Part shown: positions 26,056 to 33,361 of the stretch, one piece after another
Layout of the letters: each line of letters starts with the position of its first letter
Numbering within the stretch: the first letter of the stretch is position 1
Assembly: GCA_963809815.1 (NCBI GenBank)
Contig: CAWELM010000008.1
Coordinates: forward strand, 92,689 to 156,688
Source: CAVVJA01 sp963809815
Lineage (GTDB): Bacteria > Actinomycetota > Actinomycetes > Mycobacteriales > Jatrophihabitantaceae
Direction: 5' to 3'
Length of the DNA stretch: 64,000 nt
Position numbers and translations under genes: made by a program
The notes under the pieces: generated by a model
Database searches by the model: none
Seen by the model: only the letters and a program-made list of their open reading frames with translations
What the model was told of the DNA's origin: nothing

Positions 26056-26555
26056 CCGGCGGAGCCGGAGTCAGCGCACTGGCCGTGGCCCTCGGGCTGA
26101 CCCTCGGCAGCTCGGGGTCCTCTGGCGCCGCTGTAACCAGTACACCGCCATCGACTGTCGTGATGACCCGAAACACAGACCTCGGACAGATCCTCGTCGA
26201 CGCGCAGGGCCGCACGCTGTATCTGTTCGCGAAGGACACCGGCGCGACCTCGACGTGTGACGGCAGCTGCGCCTCCTACTGGCCGCCGGTGCCCGTGACC
26301 GGTGTGCCGCACGCGGCTGGCGGCGCATCCGCCACCTCGCTCGGGGTGATCACTCGAGCCGATGGCGCGCAAGAGCTGAGCTACGCCGGTCATCCGCTGT
26401 ACTACTTCATCGGGGACACCAAGGCCGGGCAGCAGCACGGACAAGGCGTGGACCAGTTCGGCGCGAAGTGGTACGTCCTCGACGCCACCGGCGCGGCCGT
26501 TGTTCAGCAGCCCAGCAACACCGGAAACACCGGTGGCGGCGGATACGGCTACTAA
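26019..26555 (+). CDS. COG4315-type secreted repeat protein (Y-x4-D motif)
   Basis: 178 residues. One N-terminal helix (IYIAGGAGVSALAVALGLTL) acts as signal or anchor; there is no lipobox cysteine. Two copies of the family repeat follow: LGQILVDAQGRTLYLFAKDT with CDGSCASYWPPV, and LSYAGHPLYYFIGDTKAG with GAKWYVLD. A glycine-rich tail ends GYGY. Start set by GGAGAGATCC before ATG 26019. Family members are extracytoplasmic and of unknown function. It is transcribed from promoter copy 3 with the region-2-only sigma protein and ends at a strong terminator. Confidence 0.85.
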   Translation: MHATKRRLPIYIAGGAGVSALAVALGLTLGSSGSSGAAVTSTPPSTVVMTRNTDLGQILVDAQGRTLYLFAKDTGATSTCDGSCASYWPPVPVTGVPHAAGGASATSLGVITRADGAQELSYAGHPLYYFIGDTKAGQQHGQGVDQFGAKWYVLDATGAAVVQQPSNTGNTGGGGYGY

Positions 26556-26571
26556 ACCGAGACAACCAAAG

Positions 26572-26610
26572 CCGGACCGTGCCTCGGGCAGGCGCGGTCC
26601 GGTCCTTTCC
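26572..26610 (+). terminator. Rho-independent-like terminator after the COG4315 gene
   Basis: CCGGACCG (26572-26579) and CGGTCCGG (26595-26602) form an 8-bp stem, followed by TCCTTTCC. It lies 17 nt after the stop codon. Confidence 0.7.
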
Positions 26611-26984
26611 TTCGGTGCAGGCGCGGGACGGTCAGCGGCCCTCAGATATTTCTGCGCGCCGCCGTCCACGTCGCGTCGGCCCGGAAGGGTCGGCGTGCAT
26701 CCGCCGGTGCCTCCACTCCCCCGGCCGCAGGCCGAACGCTTGGGACACAGCCACGTCCCGAACGCCTGACCGTCAGCCAAAGCCTCGAGCCACGGTCTAG
26801 TCCGCGGCCACTGCGGTGCGTTCGAGCCCAATGCTTGCCGAAGATCCAGAAGTCCCCACAGCACGGGGCCATCCCGTCGGTGTGGTGATGGCGATGCGCC
26901 TTCGTCATGCGATTCCCTTACGCCTCGTGGGTTTCGCCGATGCCCTCAATCCATGGGCCTCGTATCGCAACCATCCGGTGGTTC
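26611..26984. other. Region without recognisable gene
   Basis: Between the terminator and the kinase remnant I see no frame with a ribosome site or family motif on either strand; it is probably decayed sequence. Confidence 0.35.
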
Positions 26985-27236
26985 GCACGCCTGGCGGCTC
27001 GGCATGCATCCGGCCGACCCAGGCCGTTGGGGCGTATTGCGCGTGGCCGATCAGCGGCCCCACCACGTCTGCCGCAACGCTATGGTCGAGTTCTCGCCAA
27101 CAGAGGCAAGCGCATCGGTGCGTCCGTCCAGCAGTGCGGTCAACGGTGCCCCCTCCAGCCAGGTGGAGATCGCACGCGGGGTGTCGCGCGGTACACACGC
27201 GGACGGCGACGCGGGTGCGGGCCGGGCCGCTCGCAC
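26985..27236 (-). pseudogene. Remnant of an ABC1-family kinase gene
   Basis: Minus-strand sequence reads TPRAISTWLEGAPLTALLDG with RTDALASVGENSTIAL. In a shifted frame it continues VAADVVGPLIGHAQYAPTAW, VGRMHAEPPG. This matches the intact kinase (TPRVLVSRWLDGVPLTALLD, LAGRLIGHAGYAPASCTGWM, HADPHPG). Only about 80 residues survive, with a frameshift and loss of the HADPHPGN catalytic loop. It is a broken second copy. Confidence 0.7.
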
Positions 27237-27260
27237 ACGTCCGCGACAGCCACGGCAGGT

Positions 27261-27851
27261 TCATTCAGTTTTGGTGGCGTTGAACCTGAGGACCAGGCCC
27301 GTGCCTGAGCGGCGGACGGGCATCGGGCTGACGGGCAGTGCGGCAAGCTCAGTTTCCAGTTGCCCGCGCCGCATCATCCTGACGTTCTCTCCTTCACCGA
27401 CGTGCAGCAGCCGTGTCAGGGGCCCCTCTAGGGCGTCGTAGCCGACGAAGTGTCCGCCGGGACGTAGCACCCGCACCGCCTCCGCCACAGCGCGCTGCCA
27501 GTCGCCTACGTGGTGGAGCATGGCGAACGAGAGCACCACATCGAAGCAATCGTCGGCGAAAGGCAGCCTGGCCGCATCGACCTGCTGCACGGCGGCGCGC
27601 CCGGGAAATGCGGCGACAATCTTGCCGGCTCGGGTAACCATGCCCGCGTCGTAGTCGGTGATGGTCAATGTCAGTCCCGGGTATCGAGCCAGCAGTTGCG
27701 CTGCCATAGCACCGCTGCCGGCGCCGATCTCGAGTGCCTCGCCGGCCGGGTCTAGGCCCTGCAACGCCCATGGCAGCAACACCCGTCCCGCCAGTAGCTG
27801 GTACGGAGCGGTCGTGCAGAACCATCTCGCGGCGGCCACCATCGCTGGCAC
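27261..27851 (-). CDS. Class I SAM-dependent methyltransferase
   Basis: 196 residues. The SAM-binding motif I is ALEIGAGSGAMAAQLL, motif II includes TITDYDAGMV, followed by DAARLPFADDCFDVVLSFAM and LHHVGDW, and post-motif RVLRPGGHFVGYD. The substrate is unknown. GTG 27851 lies just after the SPFH stop, so it is the third gene of the nfeD-SPFH operon; ATG 27842 is an alternative start. Confidence 0.85.
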   Translation of the reverse strand: MPAMVAAARWFCTTAPYQLLAGRVLLPWALQGLDPAGEALEIGAGSGAMAAQLLARYPGLTLTITDYDAGMVTRAGKIVAAFPGRAAVQQVDAARLPFADDCFDVVLSFAMLHHVGDWQRAVAEAVRVLRPGGHFVGYDALEGPLTRLLHVGEGENVRMMRRGQLETELAALPVSPMPVRRSGTGLVLRFNATKTE

Positions 27852-27856
27852 CGGGA

Positions 27857-28813
27857 TCAGTCCGTGGCTGGGCGTCGGTTGGAATGAGACATGCGGTGCG
27901 CCGGCGGGGCGCCATTCGGCTCGGCTACGGCAGGCACAGTCTTGGCGGTCGGCGAGCCGAAGGCGGAAGCGAATCCGTCCAGCGCCTTGGTCAGCTCGCT
28001 CGGGATCATCCACAGCTGGCTGCCCTTACCTTCGGCGATCTTGGGCAACACCTGCAGGTATTGATAAGCCAGCAGGTCGGCGTCCGGCCGTCCCTCGTGG
28101 ATCGCCGTGAAGACGATGTCGATCGCCTTCGCCTGCCCTTCGGCCACCAGAACCTGCGACTGCCGCTGGCCCTCCGCGGTCAAGATCGAGGACTGCTTGG
28201 CACCTTCGGCCGTGAGGATCTGTGACTGGCGCAGGCCTTCGGCGGTCAGGATCGTCGCCCGCTTGTCCCGCTCGGCCCGCAGCTGCTTCTCCATCGCATC
28301 GATGATCGACTTCGGCGGCTCGATAGCCTTCAACTCGACGCGGTTCACCCGGATACCCCATTTGCCGGTGGCCTCGTCCAGAACGCCGCGCAGCTGGCCG
28401 TTGATCTCCTCCCGAGAGGTCAGGGTCCGTTCGAGATCCATGCCGCCGATCACGTTGCGCAGCGTTGTCACGGTCAGCTGTTCGAGCGCCTGGATGAAAT
28501 TCGCGATCTCATACGTCGCGGCCCGCGGGTCCGTGACCTGGAAGTACAGCACCGTGTCGATGTGCACAACCAGGTTGTCCTCGGTGATCACCGGCTGCGG
28601 CGCGAAAGACACCACCTGCTCACGCAGGTCAATTCGGCTACGGACCCGGTCCACGCCCGGTAGCAATATGTTGAACCCGGCCGCCAGCGTTCGGTCATAC
28701 GAGCCGAACCGCTCCACGATGTACGCCCGGGCCTGTGGTACGACCCTGATCGCTCTGCTCAGCGCAGCCAAAACTACAACGAGCGGAATAAGGATGATCA
28801 GAAGCGCGGTCAT
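27857..28813 (-). CDS. SPFH/band-7 family membrane protein (QmcA/HflK-like)
   Basis: 318 residues. One N-terminal helix (LLIILIPLVVVLAALS) precedes the SPFH domain: VPQARAYIVERFGSYDRTLA, FNILLPGVDRVRSRIDLREQ, RNVIGGMDLERTLTSRE. A helical region then carries three imperfect repeats of ILTAEGxxQS, a coiled-coil oligomerisation segment. Such proteins form large membrane rings and organise microdomains, typically paired with NfeD as here (start 1 nt after the NfeD stop). It belongs to the operon driven by promoter copy 4. Confidence 0.92.
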   Translation of the reverse strand: MTALLIILIPLVVVLAALSRAIRVVPQARAYIVERFGSYDRTLAAGFNILLPGVDRVRSRIDLREQVVSFAPQPVITEDNLVVHIDTVLYFQVTDPRAATYEIANFIQALEQLTVTTLRNVIGGMDLERTLTSREEINGQLRGVLDEATGKWGIRVNRVELKAIEPPKSIIDAMEKQLRAERDKRATILTAEGLRQSQILTAEGAKQSSILTAEGQRQSQVLVAEGQAKAIDIVFTAIHEGRPDADLLAYQYLQVLPKIAEGKGSQLWMIPSELTKALDGFASAFGSPTAKTVPAVAEPNGAPPAHRMSHSNRRPATD

Positions 28814-28814
28814 G

Positions 28815-29246
28815 TCATTGCTCCAAGGTATAGACGAGCGCGGTCGCGCCCTCGATTGCGTAAACAATCACTCGAGTGCCTTCAGCGATCACCTGAGTCT
28901 GGTCATAGGCCCGGGCCGACCACACCTCGCCGCCGATCCGAACCGCGCCATCAAGCGCGTCGACCTGCCGGATCACCGTCGCGCTCTGGTCATTGAGCGC
29001 GTCGCTACCGCTGCGATACCGGACATGACTGCGCCGCCGCTGAGCAAGCGGAAACAGCGCGACGACCGCCACGAACGACGTTGCGGCGAAGGCCAGAGCC
29101 TGAGCCAGCGGCCCACCACCGACGGCCGCGACTATCGCGGCCGAACTTGCGGCGAGGGCCATCAGCCCGGCGGCAAACCTCAAGGTAACCAGCTCGGCGA
29201 CGCCGAGCAGACCGGCGAAGACAAGCCAGCCCAACCAGTCAGGCAT
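28815..29246 (-). CDS. NfeD-family membrane protein
   Basis: 143 residues with three or four N-terminal helices (WLGWLVFAGLLGVAELVTLR, GLMALAASSAAIVAAVGG, ALAFAATSFVAVVALFPL) and a C-terminal OB-fold domain (IRQVDALDGAVRIGGEVWSA, TRVIVYAIEGATALVYTLEQ). This is the short NfeD type without a protease domain; it partners the SPFH protein encoded next. Its ATG overlaps the stop of a 7-codon leader ORF as TGATG. Confidence 0.9.
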   Translation of the reverse strand: MPDWLGWLVFAGLLGVAELVTLRFAAGLMALAASSAAIVAAVGGGPLAQALAFAATSFVAVVALFPLAQRRRSHVRYRSGSDALNDQSATVIRQVDALDGAVRIGGEVWSARAYDQTQVIAEGTRVIVYAIEGATALVYTLEQ

Positions 29247-29269
29247 CAGACTGCACCCGTGATCAACAC
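29246..29269 (-). CDS. 7-codon leaderless leader ORF upstream of nfeD
   Basis: GTG TTG ATC ACG GGT GCA GTC TGA begins at the predicted transcription start of promoter copy 4. It ends in TGATG, sharing one base with the NfeD start codon. No Shine-Dalgarno sequence precedes nfeD, so this mini-ORF probably loads ribosomes for it. This is the same arrangement as before the ABC1 kinase. Confidence 0.45.
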   Translation of the reverse strand: MLITGAV

Positions 29270-29304
29270 ATCTACTAACACGGGTAGTAGCAAGGAGATG
29301 TTCA
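29270..29304 (-). promoter_or_regulatory. ECF-type promoter with BlaI-like operator dyad (copy 4, nfeD operon)
   Basis: On the minus strand TGAAC (29304-29300), 9 nt, then CTACTACCCGTGTTAGTAG (29290-29272), with GTG at 29269. Spacing is identical to copies 1-3. Confidence 0.76.
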
Positions 29305-29460
29305 AAAGTGATCGCTAGCTGAAACAACTAGCCAATGGGTCGGCCGCACGCACGAAGCCGACCGATCTACTGCAGGAGGAACCCTTTCCTGCCCACTAAC
29401 TCCGAGCGCTGGGACAGCCTCCGCGAGGTCGTGAGCTCGCCAATGGGCCGGGTCGTGATC

Positions 29461-29493
29461 TGAACGTGCCACAACGACCTGACGTGTTAGTAG
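29461..29493 (+). promoter_or_regulatory. ECF-type promoter, degenerate dyad (copy 5)
   Basis: TGAAC (29461-29465), 9 nt, then CGACCTGACGTGTTAGTAG (29475-29493). The right arm and -10 are intact but the left arm CTACTA is changed to CGACCT, so sigma recognition may persist with weaker repression. Unlike the other copies there is no start codon at +1; the gene begins 50 nt downstream with its own ribosome site. Confidence 0.65.
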
Positions 29494-29542
29494 GCACATC
29501 ATTCCACCAGCAGTGCCGGACTTCGCGGAGGACGGTCCACCG

Positions 29543-30259
29543 ATGGCAACACCGAAGTCAACACGCTCCGTACGCGCAGCAAGAAGGTCCATCCACAAAC
29601 TGGGGCAGGACCGGCGCACCCGTCGCCGCCGACGAGCATCGCGTGCTATCACCATCCTCGCCGCGGCCGCGGTCGCAGTCACCCTGTTCCTTACCTGGCT
29701 CCTCACCCACCATGCAGCGTCGTCCGCCTCGAGCGTCGGACCCGAAGGCGTCGCGATGGGCGCTGGGTCCCCGCTGGCCTCACCCGACACGACGGCCAGC
29801 GGTCGACCCGTGGACGGCATCAGTTGCCTGAACGGTGAGCAGGTGGCCTACCACATCCACATCCACCTGGCGGTCTTCGTCAACGGCCACCCCCGACAGA
29901 TCCCGGCCGGCGTCGGCATCGTGCCGCCCCGCCAGGTCCAGACAACCCCCGTCGGCGCATTCATCAACAACGGCGCCTGCTTCTACTGGCTACACACTCA
30001 CGCCGCGGACGGAATCATCCACGTCGAGTCGCCGACGGTGAAGGTCTACACCCTCGGGAACTTCTTCGATATCTGGCAACAGCAGCTCGGTCGCGACCGC
30101 GTCGGTCCCGCCCGGGCGCCGGTAACGGTTTTCCTCAACGGACACCGTGACAACGTCGATCCACGCAGCATTCCGCTCACCGCCCACCAAGTCATCGAAC
30201 TCGACGTCGGCACGCCGTTGATCCAGCCACGAGCGGTCGCCTTCCCGCCCGGCCTGTGA
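29543..30259 (+). CDS. Membrane-anchored extracytoplasmic protein with His-rich motifs
   Basis: 238 residues. A basic cytosolic N-terminus (RTRRRRRASR) leads to one helix (AITILAAAAVAVTLFLTWLL) and an external domain. Two histidine clusters stand out: YHIHIHLAVFVNGHPRQIP and WLHTHAADGIIHVESP; they could bind a metal such as copper or iron. The family is known to me only as hypothetical. Start ATG 29543 follows GGAGGA at 10 nt; GTG 29513 is less likely. It is driven by promoter copy 5. Confidence 0.75.
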   Translation: MATPKSTRSVRAARRSIHKLGQDRRTRRRRRASRAITILAAAAVAVTLFLTWLLTHHAASSASSVGPEGVAMGAGSPLASPDTTASGRPVDGISCLNGEQVAYHIHIHLAVFVNGHPRQIPAGVGIVPPRQVQTTPVGAFINNGACFYWLHTHAADGIIHVESPTVKVYTLGNFFDIWQQQLGRDRVGPARAPVTVFLNGHRDNVDPRSIPLTAHQVIELDVGTPLIQPRAVAFPPGL

Positions 30260-30866
30260 GGTTGCTCGGGTGGAACAGTCACGATCGAGTCGTCTGTTTC
30301 GGGCGTACGGGGTGTGACGAGCCCAGGCACGGTTATGCACCACGCTGACCAGCAGACGTGCCAATGCAGAAGGCCACCAGTTGTCTCCCGCCCGACTTGA
30401 CAGTAAGCAGTTGACCCGGCGAGCCCGCATTCGTCACTAGCAAGCAGTTGTCCATGCCCGGGACACCGGTCTTGCGCTACGCGAAGAGGTGGGCATGAGC
30501 GAAGGCCTCTCGCTTCCCGGCCGGGTCGCATTGCGTACAGCTATGCAGTCGGATGACGGACCGGCCGGCGGTTTCTCCACCGCGGCGGCGTACCTGTTGG
30601 TACCTCCGGCGACTGGTCGGGGGCGCCTCGGTGCACGAACGGTCGATGTCCGCACGCACACGAAAGGTCAATGTCGGCACGCAACGGCGCGAGCCGCATT
30701 CGTTGCTGAGCTAGTTCGACGCGATGATCGCCACGCTGCGCGAATGCCCGGAGATTGGCGTCGGGTTTGCCCTGTGCTCGACGGCCATCGTCCGGCTTGG
30801 CGTTGACCGGCTGGGGTACCGCTGGATCCGGCTGCGCAAAGGACAGCCGCATTGATGAACCTGGGC
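30260..30866. other. 607-nt region with decayed sequence
   Basis: No supported gene. Two near-identical 18-nt stretches are visible: ggtcgatgtccgcacgca near 30640 and ggtcaatgtcggcacgca near 30665. A 43-codon frame at 30724-30855 has no recognisable family. The repeats might be ends of a lost mobile element, but no transposase is present. Confidence 0.35.
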
Positions 30867-31220
30867 TTATTGATCCACTGGCCGATCGGCTTGATCGTCC
30901 GGGAGATCGGCATCGACTAGGGCGCTGGAGCCGGCCGCCCGGGTGGTCATGCCGTCGGTGCGTTCTTCGAGCCGTTGCAGAGATTCGGCGTCGCCGAGCG
31001 GCACCGTCGCTTCTAGGTGGGCGCCGCCTTGCAGTTCGGGCAAATCCAGGACCGCATCAACCAGACTCGCCCTGCTCCCCGCCGGTAGATGCCCTGATTC
31101 GGCCTGCAACGACGCCTGGGCGGTACCTGGATCCTCCGGCGAAGTAGTCACCTGTGCAGACGCGACAACGCGCTTACCGTCGCTGACTTCGACGTGCCGG
31201 TGCGCGGGTTGGTCAGCCAT
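30867..31220 (-). CDS. Conserved hypothetical actinobacterial protein
   Basis: 117 residues, soluble, no cysteines. It starts ATG after AGGAGAGACC. The pattern (HRHVEVSDGKRVVASAQVT, SLVDAVLDLPELQGGAHLEA, TVPLGDAESLQRLEER, TRAAGSSALVDADL) recurs in actinobacterial genomes as an uncharacterised family, to my recollection. No function can be given. Confidence 0.68.
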   Translation of the reverse strand: MADQPAHRHVEVSDGKRVVASAQVTTSPEDPGTAQASLQAESGHLPAGSRASLVDAVLDLPELQGGAHLEATVPLGDAESLQRLEERTDGMTTRAAGSSALVDADLPDDQADRPVDQ

Positions 31221-31687
31221 GGTCTCTCCTGCCGCTTGATGGATGATGCTCGGTATCGACTGGGTCGTACGGTTATCCGCTGTAGATACCGACCGGCCCT
31301 TCGTGTGAGTCGGCACCCTTTCGCGGCACGGCCAGCGTCTGCTCCGAACTGGGGAGAGCTCGGTCCAGCTCGAGGACGTGCGATGGCCCTCGGTTATATA
31401 GCTACCCGGTAACGGCACGGAGATAACGCCTCCGCCACTCCGCGCAACACGCTACACGGGAGATGAGCCCGTATACCGCGGATGATCATCGTGCTCAGCC
31501 CGCCGCCGCGCGGTTTTACTCAGAGCGCGCAGGCGCAGGGCAGAGATGCGACCGCGAGCCCGAGGAAGCCGATCGTGACGCAACCAAGTCGTCGCGGCAC
31601 ATCCGCTTCCGGGCTCAACCGAGAAAGGCGTTTAACATGCGGCGCCCGCGGGTATCCCTAGGCCATTCAACCCACAGGAGGAATCCG
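31221..31687 (+). other. Intergenic region upstream of the W-x-x-x-Q-x-x-F-V-D protein genes
   Basis: No recognisable gene. An in-frame extension upstream of ATG 31688 exists but is arginine-rich, low-complexity and lacks family character. The AGGAGGAATCCG ribosome site immediately before 31688 argues for the short start. Confidence 0.4.
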
Positions 31688-32314
31688 ATGGCTACCTGGG
31701 CGTGGATCCTGATCGCCGTTGTCATCGTCGTTGTCGCCGCGGTGTTCGTGGCGATGCAGATGCGACAGCGCAGAACGACGATGTTGCGCCAACGATTTGG
31801 CCCGGAATACGACCGCACCATAGAGGAGCGCGACGATCGGCGCGCGGCTGAGGCCGACCTTCGTGACCGGCAGAAGGAGCGGGACCGACTTGACATCAAG
31901 CCGCTCGCCGAACCCACCCGAGCTCGGTACGAGGCCGACTGGCGTGAGGTTCAGGAGCGGTTCGTTGACCAGCCGTCGAACGCCGTCGTGGCGGCAGACG
32001 GTCTGGTATACCGAGTGATGGCCGAGCGCGGTTACCCCATGGAGAGTTTTGAGGCGCAGGCCAGGCTGATCTCGGTTGATCACCCCTCGGTCGTGGAGAA
32101 CTACCGGTTCGCACACAGTGTCCGCGAGCGGGTTGAGTCCGAGCAGGCGAGCACGGAGGACCTGCGTGGGGCGTTGCTGCGCTACCGCAGTCTGTTCGAC
32201 GAGCTGCTGCAATCCGACGAAGCCAACCGGCCCGGAGATGCTGAGAGCCTCTCCCTTGACGCGGCCGACCGCGATGACCGCTCGCAGCGGTCGACCCAGG
32301 AAGGTGCCCGATGA
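31688..32314 (+). CDS. Single-helix membrane protein with WxxxQxxFVD domain
   Basis: 208 residues. One helix (WAWILIAVVIVVVAAVFVAM) precedes a charged stretch and a helical domain: WREVQERFVDQPSNAVVAAD, LVYRVMAERGY, ending with EDLRGALLRYRSLFDELL. The start has AGGAGGAATCCG upstream. The stop overlaps the next gene (ATGA), which encodes a soluble protein with the same domain. The pair looks like a membrane-bound and a soluble partner; function unknown. Confidence 0.75.
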   Translation: MATWAWILIAVVIVVVAAVFVAMQMRQRRTTMLRQRFGPEYDRTIEERDDRRAAEADLRDRQKERDRLDIKPLAEPTRARYEADWREVQERFVDQPSNAVVAADGLVYRVMAERGYPMESFEAQARLISVDHPSVVENYRFAHSVRERVESEQASTEDLRGALLRYRSLFDELLQSDEANRPGDAESLSLDAADRDDRSQRSTQEGAR

Positions 32315-32727
32315 CCGATCAGCACGTGGCCCGCGACAGCCGGCCGACCACCGAACAGATCGCCTCCGCCGGTGCGACGAACATCGACGCGCCCGAGGCG
32401 CCGTCACCGGAGCCGGAGCGTGCGGCCACCGACGACCTCGGTACGGAGGCCGAGCCCCAGGCGCAGCTGCTCGAAGCCGACGAGCTGCAGGGTGTGATCT
32501 TGCGCTGGAAGGAGATCCAGGCGCAATTCGTGGACGAGCCGCGATCCGCGGTGCAGGACGCGGACGCGCTGGTCGCCGATCTGATGCAGCGCCTAGCGCG
32601 GACGTTCGCAGCCGAACGCGCCCAGCTCGAATCGCGCTGGGCGAGCGGCGAGGATGTCTCGACCGAGGACCTTCGGCAAGGTCTGCGGCGATACCGCTCG
32701 TTCTTCGAGCGGCTGCTGGCCGCCTGA
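32311..32727 (+). CDS. Soluble paralogue with WxxxQxxFVD domain
   Basis: 138 residues. An acidic, proline-rich N-terminus (about 45 residues) is followed by a domain similar to that of the upstream membrane protein: WKEIQAQFVDEPRSAVQDAD, LVADLMQRLA, STEDLRQGLRRYRSFFERLL. It is co-translated with the preceding gene. No known activity. Confidence 0.75.
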   Translation: MTDQHVARDSRPTTEQIASAGATNIDAPEAPSPEPERAATDDLGTEAEPQAQLLEADELQGVILRWKEIQAQFVDEPRSAVQDADALVADLMQRLARTFAAERAQLESRWASGEDVSTEDLRQGLRRYRSFFERLLAA

Positions 32728-32879
32728 CGTCGCATTACGACTGGACGTCAGCAGAGCGATGCGTCCGCGCCGAGCAAGATTCCCGAGTGGCCAAGCGCTG
32801 AGTCGCTTGTGGGTGACGCGATCAACACTGGGCGAACACTCATGAATTTGTGGAGTTCTCAAATTCCAGAGGAGTGGCT

Positions 32880-33164
32880 ATGGGAATCGGCGGAAGCTTA
32901 GTAGTAATCGCAATCGGCGCCATATTGCGCTTCGCGGTATATCGTCAAGACATCGGCGGAGTGAATGTCGGAATGATCGGCACGATCCTGCTGATTGTTG
33001 GAATCGTCGGCCTAGTGATTTCGATAGTCCTGCTAACCATGCGACGCCGTACCGACGTCGTGGTCCGAGATGATCGGGACCCATATTCCCGGACATACGT
33101 GGAGCCTCGAGTAGAACGCCGGACGTACGTCGAGCCGCCACCTGACCGCGGGTCAAGGCTCTAG
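32880..33164 (+). CDS. DUF6458 membrane protein
   Basis: 94 residues. Two helices (MGIGGSLVVIAIGAILRFAV and GMIGTILLIVGIVGLVISIV) match the DUF6458 start and spacing. They are followed by a charged, arginine-rich tail with a twice-used RTYVEP element. ATG 32880 follows GAGGAG at 5 nt. Function unknown; common small actinobacterial membrane protein. Confidence 0.85.
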   Translation: MGIGGSLVVIAIGAILRFAVYRQDIGGVNVGMIGTILLIVGIVGLVISIVLLTMRRRTDVVVRDDRDPYSRTYVEPRVERRTYVEPPPDRGSRL

Positions 33165-33361
33165 TCCTTATTAGGCAGCCCACACGAGCGCCGGCCGGCG
33201 TTCCACAACGAGCCGACCATTCTGGATCGAAGCGGTTTACCAATGCCGCAGGCCGATGAGGAGCGCCTACCTGGCAAGATCGCCCGGCTCGCCGTTACAG
33301 GCTTCAGGAACACGGGTATCACGATCGTAACTGGACGTGTTCGCCAGGGATGTGGATCCTC

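Noticed and set aside
30640..30690. Near-identical 18-nt stretches that could be transposon ends
   Set aside because: No transposase, no target duplication and no inverted ends, so no mobile element was called.
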